From Unio delphinus (Eukaryota > Mollusca > Bivalvia > Unionida > Unionidae), in contig JAQISU010000097.1 of the NCBI GenBank assembly GCA_029339505.1, positions 53,501 through 117,500 of the forward strand: DNA of 64,000 bases. Reading direction: 5' to 3'. Below, in pieces: positions 12,864-24,063 of the stretch; the first letter of the stretch is position 1; each line of letters opens with the position of its first letter. Under the pieces are notes generated by a model that searched no databases, was not told where the DNA came from, and saw only the letters and a list, made by a program, of their open reading frames with translations. Made by a program: the position numbers and the translations under genes.

Positions 12864-15058
12864 AGAAAAAATTCTGGTGACAGCGTTTTGGGATATGTGT
12901 GAATAGTTCTGTCATGGTTTGCAATTTATTCAGAGTTATTATGTGTGAAACTGACTATTGCTTCGCATTTGGAAAGAAAGAGGAAAGAAATATTATGGCT
13001 AGTGCGACTTTAACTTCGTTTATTGAGATTTCGCGACATTTGGTCTGCGAGAGTAGATATATGCATTTGCTGCTGAGAAGGATTTTTAAGAGGAGTCCTA
13101 TGTTCAAGCAGGATGGAGTGTTTTATCCGGGATATAATACAGCGATGGCAAGAATTGTATTGGTGTAGGTCGCGCAGATTGCGAGATCTAAGTCAGTTGG
13201 AGGTAAAACCGTGAGACAGTGCACACGCGGTTTCCATTTCTCCTCGACACGTGGGGGTTAAAACAGGGCCAAGTGATACTTTTGGTTCTTTTTAATAGGC
13301 TGGAATTGCTAAAATGTGGACGACAATCATTGGCCACGGAATTGTAACATGCTGGAATGATGAAAATGTCTGTAATTGTTTTGTTTTTGTACAAACTGAT
13401 AGGAACCGCTAATGAATGGGTTTGACAACACCCCCCCCCCCCCCGCCGTGTTGTGTATAATTGAGGAGATTGGATTTTATAACATCAACAACAATAAGAA
13501 CAATAAGAACAACATACATAAATTTGATATAAGCGTCATACACCGGTAGAAGTGGCCAATAAAAGTTTTAAATGGGTGGGTAATAATTTTTCCCCGTAAT
13601 TATTACATGGATGGGTTGAGACATATTGTCTACGGGTGACAATTAAAAGCCGCGCAGTTACAATTAAATCAGAATGCGCCCAAAGGCTATGTAAATAATT
13701 TGATTATTGGTGTGATTATTTGTTTTATATTTTTAAATTCTGTAACGACAGATGTCGGTCTTGATTGGGGTTTTATTATTGTATGTATTAGTTTTATAAT
13801 TTGTAATCATGTGGTGTTAGAGCAGAAAAGTTCTAGAAGTTGTTGCTGCATGAGACCAGGTGGTAAATTAAGTCTAGTTGTTTGAATTGTGCTTGGAGTT
13901 AAACATGGCTGAATTGAAAGAAAATAAGGGTATTATGTATGGGTGTTTGGAGGCTGGTGGACTATTTGTTTATTTTTATTTTTGTGTTGCTGTAGGGTAC
14001 GGTTAAGTGGTGAAAAGATGATTGAAAAGGCAGTGTCAAGTCTAGCGTTCTGTTGGTGACAATAGGGTCGCGCCAGATGGGCGTTGAAGTCATGGTTGAC
14101 TTATTTTTGAGGTTCTTAAGAGGTCGTGTTTCATTTGAAGAACGCATTCTCTAACCTCGTGGGGTAGTACAGGACGGAACCTGTATTTTGTTTGTCATTG
14201 AACTGTTAGCGACTTGCCAGTTGAGAATTGATTTATACAGAGCACATTAAGAAGGAAGAAAGAAATCGTCTACACGCATCTTCATGATCATATATGGTTC
14301 AGCGAGGTTTTCATCATGCATAGTTTGACTTGTCTGCATGAATGGAATGGTGTCAATTTGGAAAACTGTGAAGGACAATTCAAAGCACGTGTTAGTTATT
14401 TAGCAGCATGAAGAAATTGTAGTGCACACCACAATTATAGTTGAATCGTGATGTAATAGTGTTCCAAACTTTAGCGTTTGGGGATAGGTTTTCTTAGGGA
14501 TTTAGGTAACAACTGGTGTGGAATTTGTAGTGAATTAACAGTGAAAGAAACAAATAGGATCGTCTGGCACAGACTGAGTTGAAAAATATTTGGGCATTGA
14601 AGTCATGGTTGACTTGTTGGAGGTTAGTAAGAGAAGGTGTCTCTGAAGAACGCTAACCTCGTGATGTGTACAGGTGTACCAAGGTCTATTAGGAGAACGT
14701 GTGTCCTGGTGGAAACGCAATCTCCAGACCAGAGTTTTAATGTAAAGAGGAATGGTTCTGGTTGCATTTGATGTCTGTTGTTAGAGACCTATGCTTAGAC
14801 AAGTCAATTTCGAGGAAGTCGTGAGGGAGTTTGAACCCGACTAAGTGGTTGAAACATTATTTCATCTTGGATTCAACTTGTTTAGATTTGGATAGTTTAT
14901 GTTGTTGTATATAATCATATTGGTAATCGTTTATCGGGTGTGGGGTTAAATTTAGAAAAAAAAAAAAAAAAAAAAAAATACTTCAAATTGTGATTTAGAT
15001 CACAGAAATGTGACGTTTGTGTCACTCGGGACGAGTGATCTTTTAAAGGCGGGGGTAA

Positions 15059-15681
15059 TGTCATAAATTTGGAGTAAGTGTTAGTGAATTTGAACCATGC
15101 TTGGGTCGTTAGTAGTGATTTTGGGTACAAGCCGAATGACTGTCCCTGTGGTAACATAGTCCATATTAAAATTCAGTGGTGTATACAAGTAGTGGGATTG
15201 GAAAGGCAGCATTTATGGTTGGAAATCAGTAAATTATAGAATGGAATCAATAAGTTGGAACTTGGTAGGTACCGTTTATGTGGCCATAGTGGAAAATTGG
15301 CGTATGTATATGAGTGTGATACGCCGGAAATTCTGTGGATGGACTGGCCTAGGGTCGCGCAGTTAAATATTTCCCAGTTAGTAAGGGAATACTGGTGTAA
15401 TTTCTATGGCATGACAAGCTATCGGTACGGAAAACGGATGATAATGAAGAAAAACCATGTAAAGGTGCAGTTAATGGACGTTTGGGCAAGTTGTCTCCTC
15501 TGGGTCGCCCATTGATTACAGCAAAGATTAATAATTATAGCAGACACGTCTTTCTTTCCATTTTACAACTCAAGTTGTATGGAAGTCTTTGGAAATTTGG
15601 GGAAAACATATGACTTCCAGCGTGACTCGCGCCAGGGTTTTGACACCGCTCGGTCAAGTGAATACCCCTGTGCTTGTAACA
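15059..15681 (+). repeat. LTR copy 6 of the array element
   Basis: 623 bp; PBS-like site follows from 15693. Confidence 0.7.
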
Positions 15682-17875
15682 AGAAAAAATTCTGGTGACA
15701 GCGTTTTGGGATATGTGTGAATAGTTCTGTCATGGTTTGCAATTTATTCAGAGTTATTATGTGTGAAACTGACTATTGCTTCGCATTTGGAAAGAAAGAG
15801 GAAAGAAATATTATGGCTAGTGCGACTTTAACTTCGTTTATTGAGATTTCGCGACATTTGGTCTGCGAGAGTAGATATATGCATTTGCTGCTGAGAAGGA
15901 TTTTTAAGAGGAGTCCTATGTTCAAGCAGGATGGAGTGTTTTATCCGGGATATAATACAGCGATGGCAAGAATTGTATTGGTGTAGGTCGCGCAGATTGC
16001 GAGATCTAAGTCAGTTGGAGGTAAAACCGTGAGACAGTGCACACGCGGTTTCCATTTCTCCTCGACACGTGGGGGTTAAAACAGGGCCAAGTGATACTTT
16101 TGGTTCTTTTTAATAGGCTGGAATTGCTAAAATGTGGACGACAATCATTGGCCACGGAATTGTAACATGCTGGAATGATGAAAATGTCTGTAATTGTTTT
16201 GTTTTTGTACAAACTGATAGGAACCGCTAATGAATGGGTTTGACAACACCCCCCCCCCCCCGCCGTGTTGTGTATAATTGAGGAGATTGGATTTTATAAC
16301 ATCAACAACAATAAGAACAATAAGAACAACATACATAAATTTGATATAAGCGTCATACACCGGTAGAAGTGGCCAATAAAAGTTTTAAATGGGTGGGTAA
16401 TAATTTTTCCCCGTAATTATTACATGGATGGGTTGAGACATATTGTCTACGGGTGACAATTAAAAGCCGCGCAGTTACAATTAAATCAGAATGCGCCCAA
16501 AGGCTATGTAAATAATTTGATTATTGGTGTGATTATTTGTTTTATATTTTTAAATTCTGTAACGACAGATGTCGGTCTTGATTGGGGTTTTATTATTGTA
16601 TGTATTAGTTTTATAATTTGTAATCATGTGGTGTTAGAGCAGAAAAGTTCTAGAAGTTGTTGCTGCATGAGACCAGGTGGTAAATTAAGTCTAGTTGTTT
16701 GAATTGTGCTTGGAGTTAAACATGGCTGAATTGAAAGAAAATAAGGGTATTATGTATGGGTGTTTGGAGGCTGGTGGACTATTTGTTTATTTTTATTTTT
16801 GTGTTGCTGTAGGGTACGGTTAAGTGGTGAAAAGATGATTGAAAAGGCAGTGTCAAGTCTAGCGTTCTGTTGGTGACAATAGGGTCGCGCCAGATGGGCG
16901 TTGAAGTCATGGTTGACTTATTTTTGAGGTTCTTAAGAGGTCGTGTTTCATTTGAAGAACGCATTCTCTAACCTCGTGGGGTAGTACAGGACGGAACCTG
17001 TATTTTGTTTGTCATTGAACTGTTAGCGACTTGCCAGTTGAGAATTGATTTATACAGAGCACATTAAGAAGGAAGAAAGAAATCGTCTACACGCATCTTC
17101 ATGATCATATATGGTTCAGCGAGGTTTTCATCATGCATAGTTTGACTTGTCTGCATGAATGGAATGGTGTCAATTTGGAAAACTGTGAAGGACAATTCAA
17201 AGCACGTGTTAGTTATTTAGCAGCATGAAGAAATTGTAGTGCACACCACAATTATAGTTGAATCGTGATGTAATAGTGTTCCAAACTTTAGCGTTTGGGG
17301 ATAGGTTTTCTTAGGGATTTAGGTAACAACTGGTGTGGAATTTGTAGTGAATTAACAGTGAAAGAAACAAATAGGATCGTCTGGCACAGACTGAGTTGAA
17401 AAATATTTGGGCATTGAAGTCATGGTTGACTTGTTGGAGGTTAGTAAGAGAAGGTGTCTCTGAAGAACGCTAACCTCGTGATGTGTACAGGTGTACCAAG
17501 GTCTATTAGGAGAACGTGTGTCCTGGTGGAAACGCAATCTCCAGACCAGAGTTTTAATGTAAAGAGGAATGGTTCTGGTTGCATTTGATGTCTGTTGTTA
17601 GAGACCTATGCTTAGACAAGTCAATTTCGAGGAAGTCGTGAGGGAGTTTGAACCCGACTAAGTGGTTGAAACATTATTTCATCTTGGATTCAACTTGTTT
17701 AGATTTGGATAGTTTATGTTGTTGTATATAATCATATTGGTAATCGTTTATCGGGTGTGGGGTTAAATTTAGAAAAAAAAAAAAAAAAAAAAAAATACTT
17801 CAAATTGTGATTTAGATCACAGAAATGTGACGTTTGTGTCACTCGGGACGAGTGATCTTTTAAAGGCGGGGGTAA

Positions 17876-18498
17876 TGTCATAAATTTGGAGTAAGTGTTA
17901 GTGAATTTGAACCATGCTTGGGTCGTTAGTAGTGATTTTGGGTACAAGCCGAATGACTGTCCCTGTGGTAACATAGTCCATATTAAAATTCAGTGGTGTA
18001 TACAAGTAGTGGGATTGGAAAGGCAGCATTTATGGTTGGAAATCAGTAAATTATAGAATGGAATCAATAAGTTGGAACTTGGTAGGTACCGTTTATGTGG
18101 CCATAGTGGAAAATTGGCGTATGTATATGAGTGTGATACGCCGGAAATTCTGTGGATGGACTGGCCTAGGGTCGCGCAGTTAAATATTTCCCAGTTAGTA
18201 AGGGAATACTGGTGTAATTTCTATGGCATGACAAGCTATCGGTACGGAAAACGGATGATAATGAAGAAAAACCATGTAAAGGTGCAGTTAATGGACGTTT
18301 GGGCAAGTTGTCTCCTCTGGGTCGCCCATTGATTACAGCAAAGATTAATAATTATAGCAGACACGTCTTTCTTTCCATTTTACAACTCAAGTTGTATGGA
18401 AGTCTTTGGAAATTTGGGGAAAACATATGACTTCCAGCGTGACTCGCGCCAGGGTTTTGACACCGCTCGGTCAAGTGAATACCCCTGTGCTTGTAACA
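17876..18498 (+). repeat. LTR copy 7, terminal LTR of the array
   Basis: 623 bp, ends GTAACA and is followed by unrelated DNA beginning GTATAAAG instead of the PBS-like site. This is the expected 3' end of an LTR concatemer. The first four flanking bases, GTAT, equal the target duplication of the solo LTR at 59526-60244. Confidence 0.7.
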
Positions 18499-18506
18499 GT
18501 ATAAAG

Positions 18507-18900
18507 TCAGGCTTTATTTCAGTGGTAAATACAAGAATCGTGTGTTTTGTGTTTGCTTGGTAAATACAAACGTTATCTGTTTTGTGTTTGCTACAATCAT
18601 TATGGGTTTTGTGTTTGCTTGGTATATAGTAAGGAATCATTTCAGTGGTAAATACAATAATTATGTCTTTTGTGTTTGTTTGGTATCTAGTAATGCATTA
18701 TTTCAGTGGGAAATGCAAGCATTGTGTGTTTTGTGTTTGCTACAAGCATTATGTATGTTGTGTTTGTTTGGTATTTAGTAAGGCTTTATTTCTGTGGTAA
18801 ATACAATAATTATGTGTTTTGTGTTTGCTAGGTATATAGTAAGGGCTTTTTTCAGTGGTAAATACAAGCATTATGTATTTTGTGGTTCCTTGGACAGAAA
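18507..18900 (+). repeat. Imperfect minisatellite
   Basis: Repeated phrases TTTCAGTGGTAAATACAA and TTTTGTGTTTGCT alternate with TGGTATATAGTAAGG in a degenerate unit of roughly 70-90 bp. It starts just after the end of the LTR array. Confidence 0.7.
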
Positions 18901-19690
18901 TTCATCTCATGAAATGCTGGTTAGTTAGGATTCACATTTGTTTAAATAAAGAAATCGCCATTACCCTTTCGTTTACGTCTTCATTTTAAATTCGCTCAAT
19001 ATATTTGGGATTCACAACATTTTTTATCAACGTTTTGGAAATCTCTATTACCCTCTTTTTTATGTCTTCATTTTAAATCCACTTAATAAAAACACAACTG
19101 TTTCAACTTCTTCAAAATTTGCTTGCTCAGTAAAACTTTGTGCATCTAATAATAATATAAATTAAATTTAATTGTCTGATTTGCAATACACTAAAGACAC
19201 TTGTAAAGTATTGTTTACGAAATATGTTAGCTACTGTTGTTATCTGTGCATAGAGCTCAAAACAGTTTTATTAAAATACAACGCCCAAATTTCATGCTTA
19301 GTAATAGATCGTCCTTTTCACTGTAGAGAAACTTTGATGTATATCAGAAACATACATTTTACAACGCAATCATTCAAATTTTAAAATTTTAAAACTTCAT
19401 ATATCTTTTTCTACGAATTAAGTTAATACATTGTCATCTATCACACATTCTGTTTGAGTTATTTATTTAGTCCAAAACCCACTTGGTTTCAATTCTGCGA
19501 CAACTAATCTTATAATTGTACTTACTGAATTTCGTTGTGGAGAAAATTCTGAAAATTGAGCAAGAGAGACATAACTCTATTATCAGACTCAAAAGTTCTC
19601 TTCATTTTAGTCCTGTCAAACCATTACTTCACTTTTACCTTGAATTGATGAATGTCGAATTCAAACAAAAAAGGCTGGAATGTTCCAGAC
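18901..19690. other. AT-rich spacer with one short duplication
   Basis: No gene seen. A ~85 bp stretch (about 18920-18995) is repeated imperfectly at about 19005-19090; both copies share ATTACCCT and TATGTCTTCATTTTAAAT-like segments. Confidence 0.5.
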
Positions 19691-19699
19691 TTAACATTT

Positions 19700-20230
19700 G
19701 ACCTTAGACCCAGCTTTAGGATCTCCAAACTGTTTTTTTTTAAATTTTATCAAAGCTTGTATTAATATTCTAGATTTAAAATTCCTGCTGCTGGAAATCA
19801 TATTGACGCAAATATCATAATGGTCAACATAATTGTTTACCTGACTTGCTCTTAGGTAAGGGACCACCACACTGCCAATAATTATACTAAAAGGTTCATC
19901 AAATGCAGCAATAGGTTGCAGAAAAGCCTTATCTATCTTCTGATTGGATTTTTCAAAAAACAATTTGACAAGTATGACAACATCTTCAGTATTTGGTAAG
20001 ATCACTTTTGATTTTTAGCCGATAAACATGACTCAAGATCTTGCGGTCAGTTGTATTAATCCCAAAATGACCAGCCAAAGGGGTTTCGTTGGCCAGACTA
20101 AGTATATATTATCTATAAGGTTTCATAACAACAATTTAGTTCACTGACCACTCACACGAGCAGGTACCTCGAGAGGACTCCATTTTCAAATAAGAATTCC
20201 ATTTTTAATGAAATAACAGACAGATTCTTC
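19700..20230 (-). pseudogene. Gypsy-type integrase remnant (zinc finger and start of catalytic core)
   Basis: Read on the minus strand, ~20110-20030 gives a degraded H2C2-type finger region (LANETPLAGHFGIN is visible). ~19930-19880 gives PIAAFDEPFS followed, in a shifted frame, by GPLPKSKSGKQ, and ~19770 gives ILIQALIKF. This order is that of Gypsy-family integrases just before and into the DDE core. At least two frame shifts and internal stops break it, so it cannot be functional. It belongs with the gag pieces upstream on the same strand. Confidence 0.75.
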
Positions 20231-20384
20231 AGAGACTTCAGTTTCAATAATGGCCCTTTGAAACAAACAGGAGATCTTACAATCGTTATCACCGTGATAT
20301 TGTAGAAATTAAAAGAGTAAAGAGAAAGAGTAGAAGAAAATAGATTAATACATTTAAAGAAATACTTTCCTTTTCAAAATCATT

Positions 20385-20623
20385 CTCAAGAACTCTCTTT
20401 GCCCTACCTCTAGTAACTACACAAACAGGAAATAAATCAGACAATTCTTTTCAATTTGATCGACTTTTGGATCCGAACAATGCTTGTCAGTTACAAGTGG
20501 ATTAACCACAACATTGTCTCCAGCCTTCTCGTTCCCTTGTAATAATGCAATGCCCTCTGCGGTTAAAACAATGTTCCGACTGGCACGGGCCCTGAGACCA
20601 CGTCTGATGACACATGTACACAA
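20385..20623 (-). pseudogene. Gypsy pol fragment (protease-to-RT linker region)
   Basis: A 68-residue minus-strand ORF contains NPLVTDKHCSDPK, and after a one-base shift a segment ending VVTRGRAKR. It resembles the linker between protease and RT in Gypsy-type polyproteins. No RT or RNase H was found between here and the integrase remnant, so the element is internally deleted. Confidence 0.5.
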
Positions 20624-20804
20624 TAGAGAGGAACTTTAACATAGCCGCACTCTACTCCCTGAAATAGAACACTCTCAGTAGATGAAGATTTCTCAGAAAA
20701 TCACAAAATACCTGGCAATAAAAGCCTGAGAAGCTCACGTGTCTCTTACAATTTAAATAGAGTTGGAATTGACCAAATCAGCCAATACAAACTGCTTTTG
20801 TCTT

Positions 20805-21095
20805 TCTTCCTCTTTTATCTACTTGCATTTGTTTTGCTTCTTTTCTTTCTTGAAGTTCGAGGTTCCTTAATTTCAATAGCATTTTGTATTTTAATTTGAA
20901 TCCTTTTACTTTTAGATCACAATCTGATACACACTTACTGTTCTAGACCAAAGCACCTTAATCCGAAACATTCTTTTCTACCAAATTCTGAACCAAAATA
21001 TTTCCTATTTCTTGTTTCGTTAAGGAAGCTTTCGCTTCAGAAAGATCGCATATTCTGGCATCCTAAATTGATTCATATATTTTGAAAATGTCTAA
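20805..21095 (-). pseudogene. Gypsy gag N-terminal fragment, copy A
   Basis: The minus strand encodes a charged coiled-coil stretch (LELQERKEAKQMQ) typical of the N-terminal Gag of invertebrate Gypsy elements. It is a diverged direct duplicate of 21630-21920 and related to the plus-strand fragment at 46751. Confidence 0.6.
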
Positions 21096-21450
21096 TTGTT
21101 CTAATTTCATGATGTTTGTTTTTGGTTTTTGTAGTCAAATCATTGTAGATGTTGTAAAACGCTTAGAGCTTCTAAAGATTAGACTCTATGCAAAGTCCAC
21201 ATTATTATCATTTAACCGCATCATGGTCACAACTTTTGTAATCGTAAATATCACTAGCTTTACCAGTGAGTATACATTGTAATAAGAGAGTCTAATGCTC
21301 CATTTGCCCTTTTCTAAGTTTCAGCAACCTTTTCCTGCTCCGAAAGGGGACACTAATCTCATGTTCTTTACAAGATCAAAACTTAAATTTGGATTTGAAA
21401 TATGAGCTTGCTCTCAGCTGTCCAGTTTTTATTTCATTTTAAAATGATAT

Positions 21451-21519
<69 letters not shown>
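21451..21519 (+). repeat. (CT)n microsatellite
   Basis: Almost uninterrupted TC dinucleotide run of about 69 bases. Confidence 0.95.
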
Positions 21520-21521
<2 letters not shown>

Positions 21522-21629
21522 AAATTGCATTTGTTCCTATTGTTACTTCATTTGTCTTTCTTGTTTTCCCTTATTTAACTGCATTTGAATTTCTTTTATT
21601 CTAACTGCATTTGTCTTTCATTCTCTTTT

Positions 21630-21920
21630 TTTTTTGCTTGTATTTGTTTTCCGTCCTTCCTTTCCTGACGTTCGATCTTCTTTAACTCCAATTCCATTTT
21701 GTATTTTAATTTTAATCCTTTTACTTTTAGATCAGAATCTTATACAGACTTACCGATCGAAACCAAATCACCTTAATCAAAAACATTCTTTTCTGCCAAA
21801 TACTGAACCAAAATATTTATTATTTCTTGTTTTGCTAAAGAAGCTTTCGCTTCAGAAAGATCGCATTGTCTGGAAAGCTGTATTGATTCATTTATTTTGA
21901 AAAGAGTGTAATTGTTCCTG
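21630..21920 (-). pseudogene. Gypsy gag N-terminal fragment, copy B
   Basis: The minus strand encodes ELELKKIERQERKDGKQIQ, again a Gag-like coiled coil. The nucleotide sequence matches copy A over about 270 bp with scattered changes, including a shared AAGCTTTCGCTTCAGAAAGA segment. The two copies are in the same orientation, so this is a segmental duplication inside the decayed element or two adjacent insertions. Confidence 0.6.
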
Positions 21921-23725
21921 GATACAATTTAAAAGAATTTCAATTTTTGATGACAGTTGAGAAAAAACTTGTCAATCTCAATTGAGAAAATGTTTAAAAA
22001 ATAGGGGAATTCAAATTTTCAAATCTCGCAGACGAGCTACCCGATTCTTTTTTTTATGAGTTTACGCTCTAATAAACGGTAACAAAAGAACAAAGATTAT
22101 ATCGTATTCTAATACTCAGTTCAAGACAAATATCAAAATTGAGAAATCATGAAGAGTGAGTCACTTGTATGACGTAGTCTTAACATGCCCTAAAGAAAGC
22201 CAATCATTGTTGCTTTAAGAATAAAATGTTGTTTACTTCTAAATTTACTAGTACCATCTTGACCTTTACAACAACCAATCATTTTACAATTCAAATAAAA
22301 CCATTTTACACGGATGACACTAAACGTTTGTCAGGGTCGGGATATATGTCAACATTACTTGCTTACTAAAGAATAATTCAGGACAACCGATTGTCTGAGA
22401 AAACATCATCTCTAGCGAACAAATTTACATTACAATACAGTGTAAAGAAAATTATAAAGAATTTAAAACTGACAAATAAACAGTAAAATTAAATATATAT
22501 TAAATCAGATTTACTTATTACCAGACACACGTTAACTGTTCAAAGGGAGGATCAAGTTTTTAACTTGAGTCCATCACAACCTGTTTGAGTTGCCATGAGG
22601 AAAGATGGGAAATAGAAGACAATAAATATCGTACTTATTTAAAAAGTGTGGAAGTCTAGAAATTATATTATTGTAGCGTTTCTCGATAGTATACAGAAAC
22701 GTTTCCTCGAAATTCCATATTTACAAATGTGATTGCTAATACCAATGATTAAAAGCAAATATTTCTTAAATAAGTATTCTACATTAGAATATTGGTAAAA
22801 TAGCGTGCTAAACTAATGACATTTTTAAAACTAGAAGCTATTCATATAATCAATACAATTTCACACCCAACAAAAACATTTCAGAAAGTAGTGATATAGC
22901 CGCTTGAAAACATAAATTATCGTGATAATTAAACCTAATACCTCATTACAGACTATAGTCGCTCTTGTTCCCATGCAAAAACTCTTACACTTTGCTGATG
23001 TTGTTTTCCACCAATATCCCACTCCACCTCTCTTTTGTTCTATTACGTAACATAATCGACTGACATTTGAGTTTATACAGAAAAATATCAACAAGCAATT
23101 AAATAATACAAAAGGACATTCTTGTCCTTTGTAAAATGATACGTCTTACACATAATTATGCCCTCCCAGTTTTGTCCTTAGATCTAATCGTACGCGATTG
23201 ATCTATTTTGTTGGCTTCTCTTAGAAGTTGTTCACATCCGCTGTAGGCATCACTCTCCGATATGCGTAACATGTAATATACTGACAATTCAAGCGATGGA
23301 CATTCAATCAGGAAATATGTGAAACGAACTTTGCTGGTCAAATATGTGACCCTATGTCGTTTCTAAAACATGGCAAACTCGATTGTTCTTTTAATATAAT
23401 CCAGTACGTTGCTAAATATATCAGGAAATTATCAACAAATTAATACTTTGATGCTGTTTCATGCGCAAACGCGATCGCTTTAATGATACCTTTATACAAC
23501 AAGAGGTTTATCATTGATAAGACGTACACAATATACATAGCTTTTATTTGTATCACATAAAATTACATATATTTGCCCTTTGAACGAAGTTCAGATATAC
23601 TACAGTCAGCTGTATTGACCCATTGCTCGAACTCCTCACATCGCTGCCGAGTGTATATTTTGAATGCAAGTAAAAAAAAAAAAACTGACTAACTGCTTTG
23701 TTAAATAACATAAAAAGCTACATTC
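21921..23725. other. AT-rich spacer, nothing recognised
   Basis: Small ORFs (for example 22861-23094 and 23156-23341 on the minus strand) show no motif I know. No repeats or RNA genes seen. Confidence 0.4.
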
Positions 23726-23730
23726 CGTCG
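23726..23730 (+). repeat. Left target-site duplication (CGTCG)
   Basis: Identical to the five bases directly after the right inverted repeat. Polintons typically duplicate 6 bp; the sixth base does not match on either side. Confidence 0.6.
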
Positions 23731-23986
23731 AGCAGCAGAGAGGGTGAGCCGGACAACATTTTTAGACAAGTTTTCACTGAAATCACGCTTAAAATCAATG
23801 AAACCAATGACATCAGACCCAAAAGTCAATGACATCAGGTCCCAAATGTGTGTGTGAATCATGGATTAGGTCCAAAAAAAAATTATGAAAAAATCAATGA
23901 AATTAATGAAATCAAAAACTTTTCAACTATTACATTTTTTGGGAAAAAGGGACTACAACATCGTTGTCACTACCCTCTCTGCTGCT
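23731..23986 (+). repeat. Left terminal inverted repeat
   Basis: 256 bp, about 97% identical by eye to the reverse complement of 38548-38802. It is itself bounded by a 15 bp inverted sequence: AGCAGCAGAGAGGGT at the outer end and its complement at 23972-23986. Confidence 0.95.
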
Positions 23987-23988
23987 AT

Positions 23989-24032
23989 GGGTTAACCGAA
24001 TATTTGATCCAGTCCGATACGATATCGTGTTC
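23989..24032 (-). repeat. Inverted copy of the ATPase 3' end inside the left end
   Basis: 44 bases are the exact reverse complement of 38490-38533, which hold the last ~41 bases of the ATPase gene including its stop. The inverted repeat thus resumes after a short unrelated spacer (2 bp left, 14 bp right) and reaches into a coding region. Confidence 0.9.
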
Positions 24033-24063
24033 CAGACATTGTCTGGGGGGGGGACGAAAATCA

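Larger units (their letters stand above)
1..18498 (+). mobile_element. Tandem array of a non-autonomous LTR retrotransposon (about 6.5 units of ~2.82 kb)
   Basis: Near-identical units follow one another with a period of 2817-2820 bp; window base 1 corresponds to base 2818. Each unit holds one ~623 bp block starting TGTCATAA and ending TTGTAACA, preceded by a purine tract (AAAGGCGGGGG) and followed 12 bases later by TGGTGACAGCG, which looks like a tRNA primer-binding site. The order PPT-LTR-PBS-internal-PPT-LTR is what a concatemer of LTR elements sharing LTRs would show. The right edge of the array (18498) falls exactly on an LTR end. The ~2.2 kb internal part carries no gag or pol, only short ORFs I do not recognise, so the element is non-autonomous (LARD/TRIM-like). 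The left edge is outside the window. Copies differ mainly in A- and C-tract length and a few single-base indels. The LTR interpretation is inference from structure; the tandem repetition is directly seen. Confidence 0.75.

Noticed and set aside
18072..18332. Real gene for an 86-residue protein in the LTR
   Set aside because: Present in each LTR copy, no homology features, and broken in copy 1 by a one-base change.
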